Assembly: GCA_029263095.1 (NCBI GenBank)
Contig: JAJCYA010000035.1
Coordinates: 1-40,000, forward strand
Direction of reading: 5' to 3'
DNA length: 40,000 nt
Origin: Acidimicrobiia bacterium
GTDB taxonomy: Bacteria > Actinomycetota > Acidimicrobiia > Spongiisociales > UBA11373
Below, in pieces: positions 15,619-23,389 of the stretch (positions within the stretch are counted from its first letter, which is position 1; each line of letters starts with the position of its first letter). The notes under the pieces are model-generated. The model saw only the letters and a list, made by a program, of their open reading frames with translations, was not told the origin of the DNA and did not search any database. The translations under genes and the position numbers were made by a program.

Positions 15619-16131
15619 CTAGCCATCCGAGGAGGCCCGCAATACCGGCAGGATCTCGGCCATTGCTTCGCGCCACCACCGGCGCTCTACAACGTCCTCC
15701 CCAAAGAGCGAGCCATGCTGTACCTCGCCGGGCACGAAGCCGTTCGTCTCATAGAACCTCTCACCTTCGAGGTTGCCGAGCAGAACGTCGGCGGCGACCG
15801 GAATGTCGGGTGCCATCCCCCTCACTGCCGTCAGGAGGGCCGTTCCGACGCCACGCCGCCGCATTGATGGCTCGGTCGCGATCGCCCGTACGTGGATCGC
15901 CTCCGCTCCAACATCCCCATCGGCGAAGCCCGCGATCTCGTCCCAAGCCACGGCGACAAACACGCCTCCTCGCAGCAGGCGCCTGCCGAGAGCCGATGGG
16001 GAGAAGTCGCGCAGTACGAGGCGGCCGATTGTGTCGGGACGGACGAGGCCCTCGTAGGACACCCAATGGGCCTCCTCTGCGATCCGCCCGATCCCGAGCA
16101 GATCCGGCCGCGTGGCCTTGCGGATAATCAT
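15619..16131 (-). CDS. GNAT-family N-acetyltransferase
   Basis: 170 residues. The fold is recognised from the N-terminal MIIRKATRPDLLGIGRIAEEA, the strand with FVAVAWDEIAGFAD, the acetyl-CoA pyrophosphate loop RRRGVGTALL preceded by IATEPSM, and the late NLEGERFYETNGFVPGE segment. It should transfer an acetyl group from acetyl-CoA to an amine, but the substrate cannot be read. The ATG at 16131 stands six bases after TAGCTT and so looks leaderless. It diverges from the coiled-coil gene at 16192, leaving 60 bases for two promoters. Confidence 0.85.
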   Translation of the reverse strand: MIIRKATRPDLLGIGRIAEEAHWVSYEGLVRPDTIGRLVLRDFSPSALGRRLLRGGVFVAVAWDEIAGFADGDVGAEAIHVRAIATEPSMRRRGVGTALLTAVRGMAPDIPVAADVLLGNLEGERFYETNGFVPGEVQHGSLFGEDVVERRWWREAMAEILPVLRASSDG

Positions 16132-16137
16132 GCCGGG

Positions 16138-16143
16138 AAGCTA
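16138..16143 (-). promoter_or_regulatory. Putative -10 hexamer (TAGCTT), leaderless start of GNAT gene
   Basis: Minus-strand TAGCTT with six bases to the ATG at 16131. Confidence 0.4.
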
Positions 16144-16179
16144 CTCGACACCACCGTGACGCGTCGGTGGTCGAATCCG

Positions 16180-16185
16180 TACACT
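16180..16185 (+). promoter_or_regulatory. Putative -10 hexamer (TACACT), leaderless start at 16192
   Basis: TACACT with six bases to GTG 16192. It supports that GTG over the upstream in-frame GTG at 16156. Confidence 0.4.
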
Positions 16186-16191
16186 CAGATC

Positions 16192-17562
16192 GTGGAGCCA
16201 ACGCTGATCGCCGCCGCCCTCGGTGCCCTCGCACTGGCGACCGCCTCCCTCTGGTGGAGAGCACGTCGGGACCGACGCAAGGAGCTCCAGCGCACAGCCG
16301 GGCTCCGAGCCGAGCTGGGCGCGGCGCGACAGGCGCTCGCATCGCTGAGAGTTGGCGAGCGCGAAGCTGCCTGGGCAGCCACGGCAGCCACGCAACGTCT
16401 CCACCGGAGCATGATCGAACTCGACAAGTCGAGCCACGACGTGGACCGGCTCCAAGGTGACCTCGACGACCTGCGAACGCGACTGGGAGCTGCGGATCGC
16501 GATTTGGACCGGCTTCGAGCCGACTTCAGCGAAGCCTCCACCCGTTGCACGATTCTCGAAGGGGATCTCGGCCGGTCGAGGGCCGAAGCCGCCGGAACCG
16601 CCACGCGACTCGACGAACTCGAGGGGATCGAACAACGTCTCTATTCGGTGGTGAGAGAGCGAGATCGTCTCAGCGCGGGCGTTCAACGGGGTGAGCAACT
16701 CGAAGCAGAATTAGCGGCACTGGGTCGGGTGTATCAGGAGCTCTCCGCGACGCGAGCGGAGAACGCGACTCTTAGGGCCCGTGTCACCGCAATCGCCACA
16801 AGCCTCCCAGATGACCATGAGATCGAGCATCTCGGAAGCGAGGTGGCTCACCTGCGATCGCAGTTGTCCGAGTCAGACCGGCGCGCCACAGATGCCCGCG
16901 AGGAACTGCAGTCGGCCAGAAGACAGGTGACCGACCTCCAAGCAGCGCTCTCGTCACGAGAGGTCGATGACAGGCTGGTCGCCTCTGAGGCGATGAAGCA
17001 GGATCTGGCACTGCAATTGGCTGCTCTGAGCGCGACCAGATCGGCAGAGCAGGCTGCGGCGACGGATCGAATCTCCCGTCTGGAGCGGCTGCACGGCACG
17101 ATCGCGCAACGCGATGGCCAGATTGCTGCGCTCGAACAGCAGATCGTTGAAGCGAACACACCAGGACCCGGACCCGGTCCGGGCGGTACCGCAACCTATG
17201 CCGAGTGGGACAGCACGCTCCGAGAGCAGGTGGCGGCTTCCGTCCAGGCGGAGACCGGACGCCTCCGAGACCGTGTCGAGCACCTGCGGCTAGTCATCGC
17301 CGAAAAGGAGAGGCTCCTTCAGGAGTGGGTTCATGAGCAGAACGCGACTGGCCCCGGTCGAGTCTTCGCTCCCGTCACCGCAATCAAGGGGATTGGACCG
17401 GTGATAGCCGCCATTCTCGACGCCGAGGGGATCTCGTCGATTCCCGCAATCGCAGCGCTCTCGGACTCAGATATCGATCGTCTTGGGGAGAAGATGCCGG
17501 TGTATCCAGGTCGGATTCGGCGAGATGACTGGGTCGGCCAGGCGCGAGCCCTCGTAGGCTGA
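16192..17562 (+). CDS. Membrane-anchored coiled-coil protein with C-terminal helix-hairpin-helix domain
   Basis: 456 residues. One N-terminal transmembrane helix (about 4-22) is followed by about 300 residues of Ala/Arg/Glu/Leu heptad-like sequence, a long coiled coil; then a Pro-Gly linker (PGPGPGPGG), a short helix, and a C-terminal domain with VTAIKGIGPVIAAIL, IAALSDSDIDRL and YPGRIRRDDWVGQAR. That domain resembles the helix-hairpin-helix/DUF4332-type tail found in many bacterial envelope and ribosome-associated proteins. I know no specific function; a cytosolic scaffold or nucleic-acid tether is a guess. GTG 16192 is favoured by a leaderless -10; GTG 16156 is the alternative. Confidence 0.72.
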   Translation: MEPTLIAAALGALALATASLWWRARRDRRKELQRTAGLRAELGAARQALASLRVGEREAAWAATAATQRLHRSMIELDKSSHDVDRLQGDLDDLRTRLGAADRDLDRLRADFSEASTRCTILEGDLGRSRAEAAGTATRLDELEGIEQRLYSVVRERDRLSAGVQRGEQLEAELAALGRVYQELSATRAENATLRARVTAIATSLPDDHEIEHLGSEVAHLRSQLSESDRRATDAREELQSARRQVTDLQAALSSREVDDRLVASEAMKQDLALQLAALSATRSAEQAAATDRISRLERLHGTIAQRDGQIAALEQQIVEANTPGPGPGPGGTATYAEWDSTLREQVAASVQAETGRLRDRVEHLRLVIAEKERLLQEWVHEQNATGPGRVFAPVTAIKGIGPVIAAILDAEGISSIPAIAALSDSDIDRLGEKMPVYPGRIRRDDWVGQARALVG

Positions 17563-17573
17563 GGCCGATCCGC

Positions 17574-18080
17574 ATGCTTTCGCCGGAATCCGGCCAACTT
17601 CTGGTAGCGATACCGGGGATGTTCGACCCGAACTTCGATGCCACGGTCGTATACCTGTTTGACACCACCGACGGCGCAGCCGGATTGGTGCTCAACCGGC
17701 CGACCGACATCCCGGTGCGCGATGTGATGCCTCAACTGTCTGAGTCGAGCGCGGAGCCGAAGCTCGTGTTTCACGGAGGTCCCGTTGCAGTTGAGCATGG
17801 TGTCATACTCGGGGCGAGCGACTCCGGCATCGCCGTGATCGACGCTGAGACGGCAGCCCTCGCTTCCCCCAAGACGATCCGACTGTTTGCCGGCCACGCA
17901 GGGTGGGAGACAGAGCAGCTGGAGAACGAGATCACCTCGGGCGGGTGGTTTGTCTTCTCAGGCACGGCAAACGATGTGCTGACCCCGGATCCGCTTGGCT
18001 TGTGGCGAGCGGTATTCGCTCGCCAACCGGGCGAGGTTCGCCGCTATCGGTCCTATCCCGATGACCCGGGTCTCAACTAG
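17574..18080 (+). CDS. YqgE/AlgH family protein
   Basis: 168 residues, the family length. The pattern SGQLLVAIPGMFDPNF, a DGAAGLVLNRP motif, FHGGPV near residue 64, and LFAGHAGWETEQLENEITSGGWF, in which G-x-x-GW-x-x-x-QLE is nearly invariant, identify it. The role of YqgE is unclear. The ATG at 17574 is 11 bases after the coiled-coil gene's stop, so the two are probably one transcript. Confidence 0.92.
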   Translation: MLSPESGQLLVAIPGMFDPNFDATVVYLFDTTDGAAGLVLNRPTDIPVRDVMPQLSESSAEPKLVFHGGPVAVEHGVILGASDSGIAVIDAETAALASPKTIRLFAGHAGWETEQLENEITSGGWFVFSGTANDVLTPDPLGLWRAVFARQPGEVRRYRSYPDDPGLN

Positions 18081-18118
18081 CGCCCCGCACGCCGGTGGCG
18101 CCTGCGAGCTGCGATGGC

Positions 18119-18634
18119 CTACTCAGCAGCGTCCTTGGCCACCGGGCGGTAGAACGTTGCCAGCTGCAGGAATGCCGCACCAAATCCGCCGGCTGCGATC
18201 AACGCACCAACGCCTTCGTCCAAGGAAGTAGCGATGTCCAGACCATCGTCAACCGACCATTCACCAGGGCCGATCAGCGCCAGGACGAATGCGGCCACGA
18301 CAAGCACGAGAACGTATTCGTAGCCTTCATCAGGTCGTGCCGACACCCAAAACCCCGCGGCGCGATGTACCGTCCAAAAGGCAACGAACATCATCGAGAC
18401 CAAGCCGGCCGCCGCGAACGCGGTAAGGAGGCCGATAGCCAGGCCGACCCCGATGGCAATCTCGGCGAATGTCATGAAGGCCCATTGCACTCCCGGGCTC
18501 TTGAACCCGATCGAGGCGGTCCAGCGGATCGTCTTCTCCCGGTTGAAGAAATGCTTGACTCCGTGAGCGATGAATACGATCCCGAGCGCCAGGCGAAGCG
18601 CCAGGAGTCCTGCATTGAGGGCGTCCGTCGACAT
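18119..18634 (-). CDS. DoxX family membrane protein
   Basis: 171 residues with four hydrophobic helices (about 10-27, 48-70, 75-92 and 107-125) and a less hydrophobic fifth near the C-terminus. The opening LLALRLALGIVFIAHGVKHFF and the following GF-x-x-P segment are typical of DoxX/SURF4-like proteins, whose functions range from thiosulfate oxidation to redox-stress complexes. The neighbours do not specify a role. The ATG faces away from the DUF5996 gene, sharing a 124-base divergent promoter region. Confidence 0.82.
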   Translation of the reverse strand: MSTDALNAGLLALRLALGIVFIAHGVKHFFNREKTIRWTASIGFKSPGVQWAFMTFAEIAIGVGLAIGLLTAFAAAGLVSMMFVAFWTVHRAAGFWVSARPDEGYEYVLVLVVAAFVLALIGPGEWSVDDGLDIATSLDEGVGALIAAGGFGAAFLQLATFYRPVAKDAAE

Positions 18635-18758
18635 GTGGGTCCTTTCGTCGTGCTGAATAGCCGAACGGTCGGGCAGGCGTCATTCTTCCCGAGTCCGCAC
18701 CGGGAAGAACCCACACGTGCCGGCTGTTGGGCAAGGCGTACCACCGAGAGGACATGAG

Positions 18759-19583
18759 ATGGCAACCGCCGACTTCCTGCCCGCGCTTCCAGAGGACTGG
18801 GAGCCGACACGTGCCACGCTGCACGCATACGCGCACGGTGTGGCCGCTTTGGCGCGCACCCACGCCCCGGCTCACCCCCAGTGGTGGCACGCCAGTCTCA
18901 AGGCAGACTCCACCGGTCTCGCCACCGAGCCAATCCCGCTCCCAGGTGGCGGAAGCCTCACAGCGCGTTTGGACTTCGAGCGACACGTCGCGCTCCTGGT
19001 ACCCACGGAAGGTGCGTCAATAGAATTCGATATGACGGTTGGAGCTACCGGCACCGAATTCGCCGATCAGCTCATCGAAACGGCCGCAGGCTTCGGACTC
19101 GCAGGCGTATACGACCGAGAGAAGTTCGAAAACAACGAACCACGCACATACGACAGGTCTCACGCGTCGACGTTCTGGCAGGCCCTCTCCAACATCCACT
19201 CTGTCTTCGATGCCCACAGGCTGTCGCTGGAGGGCTCGGTCAGCCCCTTGCAGCTCTGGCCGCACGGTTTCGACCTGTCGTTCGAGTGGTTTGGTACCAA
19301 GGTCGAGACCCACAAGGAGAACGGCGAGATCCAGGAGTACCCCTCGCAGCTCAACCTGGGCTTCTACCCGGCCGGTGACGCGTATTTCTATTCGAATCCG
19401 TGGCCGTTCGACGAATCTCTGCCCGCCAATCAGCTCCCGCACGGCGCGGTTTGGAACACCGAAGGATGGCAGGGGACCAAGCTCAGCTACTCCGACCTCG
19501 TCGGAGACCCGGACGCCGCCACCAAGCTGAGCGAGTACGCAGCAGCTGTGTTCGAGGTCGCCAGCCCCACCCTGACCGCCTGA
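18759..19583 (+). CDS. DUF5996 family protein
   Basis: 274 residues. Segments LPALPEDWEPTRATLHAYAHGVAALAR, HPQWWHASLK, the late DAYFYSNPWPFDESL and the TEGWQGTKLSYSDL stretch match the DUF5996 family as I recall it. No signal peptide or membrane helix is present, and function is unknown. ATG 18759 was chosen because GAGAGGA (18746-18752) is six bases upstream; the frame continues back to 18717 but those 14 residues do not look conserved. Confidence 0.8.
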   Translation: MATADFLPALPEDWEPTRATLHAYAHGVAALARTHAPAHPQWWHASLKADSTGLATEPIPLPGGGSLTARLDFERHVALLVPTEGASIEFDMTVGATGTEFADQLIETAAGFGLAGVYDREKFENNEPRTYDRSHASTFWQALSNIHSVFDAHRLSLEGSVSPLQLWPHGFDLSFEWFGTKVETHKENGEIQEYPSQLNLGFYPAGDAYFYSNPWPFDESLPANQLPHGAVWNTEGWQGTKLSYSDLVGDPDAATKLSEYAAAVFEVASPTLTA

Positions 19584-19644
19584 CGCCGTCGGCCGGCAAC
19601 GGTCTTGGGCACCGCGTGCCTCGCGGCAGCGATTGAGGGTGCTA

Positions 19645-20280
19645 CTACCCGGCTTGTACAGGCACCGCTACCGGATTCTGTGGCGATTCCTGTAGAGCTG
19701 AACCGGGGGAGGGGCGACCGGGACGGGGATTCGAGCGTCGAGCAGCTAGCTTGACCGTCCGCTTGGTCATGATCCGGTATACCGAGAGGAACACGACCAG
19801 CAGCACCGCGATACGGGAGCCAACGATGTAGGGCTGGGTCCCGGCGTCGGTTCCAGCCGTGAGGCCATGCACGATCGACATCCAGAACACCAGATAGGAC
19901 GAAAGGTGAACCCAGCGCCACAAACGGCGCGGCAGTCTCTTCTGGAGCAGTGAGGTCAGTTCGACGGCGCCAAGGAGGTACATGGCCACGACACCCCAAG
20001 CGACCGCCTGTGGCTGCCACTCTGATGCGAACGGCACCAGGATCTCACTCGGGCCGAACTCGACGTAGCTGTCGGCGACTAGAGCCGCGATATGTACGGC
20101 GGTGAAGATCACCGCGAGGCCGCCGAGGTGGCGGTGTAACGCCAGCAACCACTTCGGAGATGGTCGGCCCTGTAGCAGTCGAGTAGAGAACAGGAGTCCC
20201 CACACAACTGATGTGGTCACCAAGACCAGCGCCACGATGCCCGACGAACGGGCCGTGTACCAATAGATCTGTTCACTCAT
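19645..20280 (-). CDS. Ferric-reductase-like transmembrane protein
   Basis: 211 residues with about six membrane helices. Two helices each carry a histidine pair: LHRHLGGLAVIFTAVHIAALV and WVHLSSYLVFWMSIVHG. This is the b-type heme arrangement of ferric reductase, NOX and YedZ-type domains. No cytosolic FAD/NAD domain follows; the C-terminus is a short basic tail. It probably passes electrons across the membrane with a separate partner. ATG 20280 overlaps the apbE stop (ATGA); the frame upstream to 20421 lies inside apbE and was rejected. Last gene of a four-gene minus-strand operon. Confidence 0.78.
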   Translation of the reverse strand: MSEQIYWYTARSSGIVALVLVTTSVVWGLLFSTRLLQGRPSPKWLLALHRHLGGLAVIFTAVHIAALVADSYVEFGPSEILVPFASEWQPQAVAWGVVAMYLLGAVELTSLLQKRLPRRLWRWVHLSSYLVFWMSIVHGLTAGTDAGTQPYIVGSRIAVLLVVFLSVYRIMTKRTVKLAARRSNPRPGRPSPGSALQESPQNPVAVPVQAG

Positions 20281-21197
20281 GCCGCGTACTCCTCCATTCC
20301 TCTGAGCAGATGAGTCACACCTGAGGCGTCGACCATCAGCGCAGAGGCATTTCGCAGAAGCCCGGTCGCTTCCTGTGGCGTCAATCCGGCGATTTGCTTG
20401 GTACAGACTTCGGCCCACCACGCATCGGCGGCCACCACCGAAAGGAGGCGGGCAACGGAGGGGTACGGAAGTCCGGTTACGGGATCGATCAAGTGATGCA
20501 CCTCATCGTCTCCGAGTCTCCATGTCCGGCGCAGAGGGGTTGAGCTCGCGATGCCTGAGCCGCCCGGTACCAGAAGCTCGAGAACAGAACTCTCGGCAAC
20601 GGCCGGCTCGGCGATGTCTATCCGCCATGCTCCGTCAACCGGGCCCTCGCCGGCGACCTTGAGGTCACCGCCTACATTGACCAGCACTCCTGCGACACCG
20701 GCAGTAACCAGAGCCTGGGACACCATGTCGGCGGCGAGGCCCTTCCCAATCCCACCAGGGTCGAGGTTGACGTGGGCAGGAACCATCACGGTCTCTCGGT
20801 CATGATCGACCACAACCCCCTCGCAACCATCGCCCGGGAAGGGCTCGAGAGTGCCCTCTCGGCTGAGACCTTCGGCAAAGGACCGGTCGTATCCGATCTT
20901 CTCCATGGCAGTGCCAACCGTCGGATCGAACCGACCCCCGGTCAACTCCCATGCCATGACCATTCGATCGACGAGGGCTCGTGTGGCGGCTCCCACGGGA
21001 ACCGGCTCGCCCGCCGCGCTGTTGATGGCGCTGATCTCGCTGGTTGAAGCGAAACGGGTCCACAGGCCCTCCAGACGCCTCAGATGTCGCTGTGCCCTCT
21101 CGGCCAGGTCTGGCGGACCGCCGAGGATCAACACATGTCCTGCCGACCCCATGATCGGGAACCGAGCCTCTGTGAGCGCCGGAGCCGCAATCATCAT
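20277..21197 (-). CDS. apbE: FAD:protein FMN transferase (ApbE)
   Basis: 306 residues. ApbE attaches FMN from FAD to a Ser/Thr of exported redox proteins. Typical segments are the N-terminal FPIMGSAGHVLIL, the WTRFASTSEISAIN region, GGRFDPTVGTAM, NLDPGGIGKGLAADMV, the metal/flavin GGDLKVAGE stretch and SGIASSTPLRRTW. No clear signal peptide or lipobox is visible, which is unusual because ApbE normally acts outside the membrane; the start may be mis-set. I see no FMN-acceptor domain or DGxSGAT-type motif in the neighbouring genes. Start overlaps the stop of the preceding gene by one base. Confidence 0.9.
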   Translation of the reverse strand: MMIAAPALTEARFPIMGSAGHVLILGGPPDLAERAQRHLRRLEGLWTRFASTSEISAINSAAGEPVPVGAATRALVDRMVMAWELTGGRFDPTVGTAMEKIGYDRSFAEGLSREGTLEPFPGDGCEGVVVDHDRETVMVPAHVNLDPGGIGKGLAADMVSQALVTAGVAGVLVNVGGDLKVAGEGPVDGAWRIDIAEPAVAESSVLELLVPGGSGIASSTPLRRTWRLGDDEVHHLIDPVTGLPYPSVARLLSVVAADAWWAEVCTKQIAGLTPQEATGLLRNASALMVDASGVTHLLRGMEEYAA

Positions 21198-21559
21198 CAG
21201 CTTCCTGACGACTTCGACTGGGCGGGAGCCGGTGCCGACGGCGCCGAGCCGGACGATTGTGTGGCGACCGACCTGGTTCGGACGATCGGAGCCGGGGCCT
21301 CCTGAATCACGATCTTGGACTCGCCCATCGAGCTCTGCAGCAGGATGTCGGGAGCGGTCGTCGGTACAACGACCCTCCTGATAATCGTGACCGGAGGAGA
21401 GGCAACTACCTCGACCCCCTCGAACGTACTAACCGAGTCCGCGCTCACGGCTGTGGCGTCGATAAGCCCGATCAATCCCAGCCCTGCGGCGACACTTGCT
21501 CCTGTCGCGAGCAGCCTTGTTGCAGTTCCTGTCGCTGGACGACGAGTTCGATCAGTCAT
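21197..21559 (-). CDS. Small exported protein of unknown function (operon with ApbE)
   Basis: 120 residues from ATG 21559. After a short basic start a hydrophobic segment (about residues 16-37) suggests a signal peptide or membrane anchor. A beta-prone middle (VVASPPVTIIRRVVVP) and a Ser/Ala/Pro/Gln-rich C-terminus follow. No cysteine is present and I know no family. Start ATG 21559 overlaps the previous gene by eight bases; the longer frame to 21712 would only read the His/Asp repeat out of frame as poly-Thr. Position suggests a partner of ApbE and the heme membrane protein. Confidence 0.6.
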   Translation of the reverse strand: MTDRTRRPATGTATRLLATGASVAAGLGLIGLIDATAVSADSVSTFEGVEVVASPPVTIIRRVVVPTTAPDILLQSSMGESKIVIQEAPAPIVRTRSVATQSSGSAPSAPAPAQSKSSGS

Positions 21560-22007
21560 CGTGATCGTCGTCGTCATCGTCGTCATCATGGTCGTCATGG
21601 TCGTCATGGTCGTCATGGTGGTGGTCGTCGTCGTGGTCGTCGTCGTGGTCGTCGTGACCGCCACCACCGGATTGGCTGGCGACCTGGGTCTGAGCCGGGG
21701 CTGCAACAGCAACGTCGACCCAGATGACCTCAGGCTCCACTTCCGACTGGACGATGATCTCGCGATCGACGCTGTACGTGCGAACCTCAGTCGTCGGCTC
21801 TGAGTTCGGATCCGCTACCGGATTGCCCGCCTCATCGACGTACTCGATTATCACCGTCGGCTCCACAGCTTCCGCGATCGTTGCGGTGGTTGCGGTCGTA
21901 TCCGAAGACATCACGATCGGCTCCTGGGCCGCCACCAGCGCACTAGCGCCTCCTGCGACCACTAGAACCAGTGCGCCGGCTGCGGCGACTGCGCTCTTGG
22001 TGTCCAT
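21552..22007 (-). CDS. Exported protein with His/Asp-rich C-terminal tail
   Basis: 151 residues. An N-terminal hydrophobic stretch (about 6-27) is a signal peptide or anchor. The middle (VIIEYVDEAGNPVADPNSEP, then VDREIIVQSEVEPEVIWVDV) looks like a small beta domain. After Gly4 the last 34 residues contain only His (10) and Asp (24). Such tails bind transition metals or calcium. ATG 22007 has AGGAG on the minus strand at 22014-22018. It leads the operon ending in apbE and the ferric-reductase-like gene, so a role in extracellular metal binding or reduction is inferred. Confidence 0.72.
   Translation of the reverse strand: MDTKSAVAAAGALVLVVAGGASALVAAQEPIVMSSDTTATTATIAEAVEPTVIIEYVDEAGNPVADPNSEPTTEVRTYSVDREIIVQSEVEPEVIWVDVAVAAPAQTQVASQSGGGGHDDHDDDHDDDHHHDDHDDHDDHDDDDDDDDHDD
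21555..21656 (-). repeat. GAC/CAC codon repeat encoding the His/Asp tail
   Basis: A 102-base low-complexity tract of GAC, GAT and CAC/CAT codons immediately before the stop codon. On the + strand it appears as GTC/ATC/ATG triplets. Codon-level slippage could change its length between strains. Confidence 0.85.
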
Positions 22008-22135
22008 CTTCCTGCTCCTTTGGGTAGTCCTTCTGCGCAGAGCATGCCCGGCGGTCCCTTAACGGCGCCTTAGAGCCAACAAAGGCCAAACAGATCCTCA
22101 GATTCTTTGTCACACCCAAACGCGACACTGGAGCC

Positions 22136-23380
22136 GTGGCTGACGCGGCGACGATCCTGCATGCCGACCTCGATGCCTTCTACGCGTCCGTAGAGGTGCG
22201 GGACAATCCCCGGCTTCAAGGGCTGCCCGTGGCCGTCGGTGGGGGAGTGATCCTGGCGGCCACATACGAGGCGCGCCGCTTTGGGGTCCGGTCCGCTATG
22301 AGCGGAGTTGAGGCCCGGCGCCGCTGTCCCAACTTGAGGGTGGTTCCGGGTCGGTTCGAGGAATATGTCGCCACCAGCAAACGAGTCATAGAGATCTTCG
22401 AGCGCTACACCCCACTCGTCGAGCCGATCTCGATCGATGAGGCCTTCCTCGAGGTCGGGGGTTCGATAGGACTCTTCGGTCAACCCGATGCAATCGCACG
22501 CTCATTACGTTCGGCGGTGCGCGACGAGATCGGTCTACCGATCTCGGTCGGGGTTGCCACCACCAAGCACCTGGCCAAGATCGCCAGCCGGGTCGCCAAG
22601 CCCGACGGCCTAATCGTCGTACCCGCTGGGCGCGAGGACGACTTCCTCCACCCGCTGCCGGTGACCTACATATGGGGAGTGGGACCGGTGGGGGAGGAGC
22701 AATTGGCCCGGTACGGCATTCAAACGATTGGGCAACTTGCTGAGCTTCGCCCGACGACTCTCGCCGGGTGGCTCGGCCGACACTGGGGGCAGCATCTGTG
22801 GCACCTGGCCAACAACCGAGATTCACGACCGGTCGAGCGCTCGACCGGCAGAGGGTCGGTCGGAGCGCAGAGCGCCGGACGCGCCACCGATTTGGAGACG
22901 CGACACCGAACGCTCCTCTCCCTGGCAGATCGGATTGGCACCCGCCTCCGGCGCAAGGAACGGGCCGGACGCCGAATCACGGTGCGGGTTCGGTTCGATG
23001 ACATGTCTGTCGTGTCCAGGGCGGTGACCCTGCCGGGACCGATCGCCCAGACCACCGCCATCCACCACCAAGCGACCGCTCTTGCCGATGCGCTCGTCGC
23101 CGAGCGGGGTGAGGGCAAGGGCGTGACCCTGGTCGGAATCTCTGTTTCGATTCTGCAGCGGGCACCCCACATCCAGATGGAGCTATCCCTTTCTGGCCTC
23201 CCAGAGGACGCGGTCGTCCGTGCGGGCTCCGTCGAGAACCTTCTGCATCACGATCTGGATGATGCAGTAGACCGGGCCCGACTTCGCTTCGGCCGCGGAG
23301 CCGTGAAGAGGGCCGCGGTGCTCGGGTCGGAGCCTGAGATCCGGTCACCAACCGACGAACTCGAGGCCAAGGACAGGTAG
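22136..23380 (+). CDS. dinB: DNA polymerase IV (Y family)
   Basis: 414 residues. Translesion polymerase. Catalytic acids are in LHADLDAFYASVE (Asp11 and Asp13) and SIDEAFLEV (Asp101, Glu102); AATYEARRFGVRSAM is the finger-domain signature, and GLPISVGVATTKHLAKIAS plus WGVGPVGEEQLARYGI cover the palm end and thumb HhH. A complete little-finger domain follows. No clear C-terminal beta-clamp peptide is seen. GTG 22136 has GGAG at 22130-22133. No SOS operator is evident in the 128-base divergent region. Confidence 0.93.
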   Translation: MADAATILHADLDAFYASVEVRDNPRLQGLPVAVGGGVILAATYEARRFGVRSAMSGVEARRRCPNLRVVPGRFEEYVATSKRVIEIFERYTPLVEPISIDEAFLEVGGSIGLFGQPDAIARSLRSAVRDEIGLPISVGVATTKHLAKIASRVAKPDGLIVVPAGREDDFLHPLPVTYIWGVGPVGEEQLARYGIQTIGQLAELRPTTLAGWLGRHWGQHLWHLANNRDSRPVERSTGRGSVGAQSAGRATDLETRHRTLLSLADRIGTRLRRKERAGRRITVRVRFDDMSVVSRAVTLPGPIAQTTAIHHQATALADALVAERGEGKGVTLVGISVSILQRAPHIQMELSLSGLPEDAVVRAGSVENLLHHDLDDAVDRARLRFGRGAVKRAAVLGSEPEIRSPTDELEAKDR

Positions 23381-23383
23381 CGT
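23378..23383 (+). promoter_or_regulatory. Putative -10 hexamer (TAGCGT), leaderless start of LLM gene
   Basis: TAGCGT overlaps the dinB stop and lies six bases before ATG 23390. Confidence 0.35.
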
Positions 23384-23389
23384 CGCCCG

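Noticed and set aside
21197-21712. 171-residue version of the second exported protein, beginning with poly-Thr
   Set aside because: The extra residues are the His/Asp codon repeat read in another frame; ATG 21559 with the overlap to the previous gene is the proper start.
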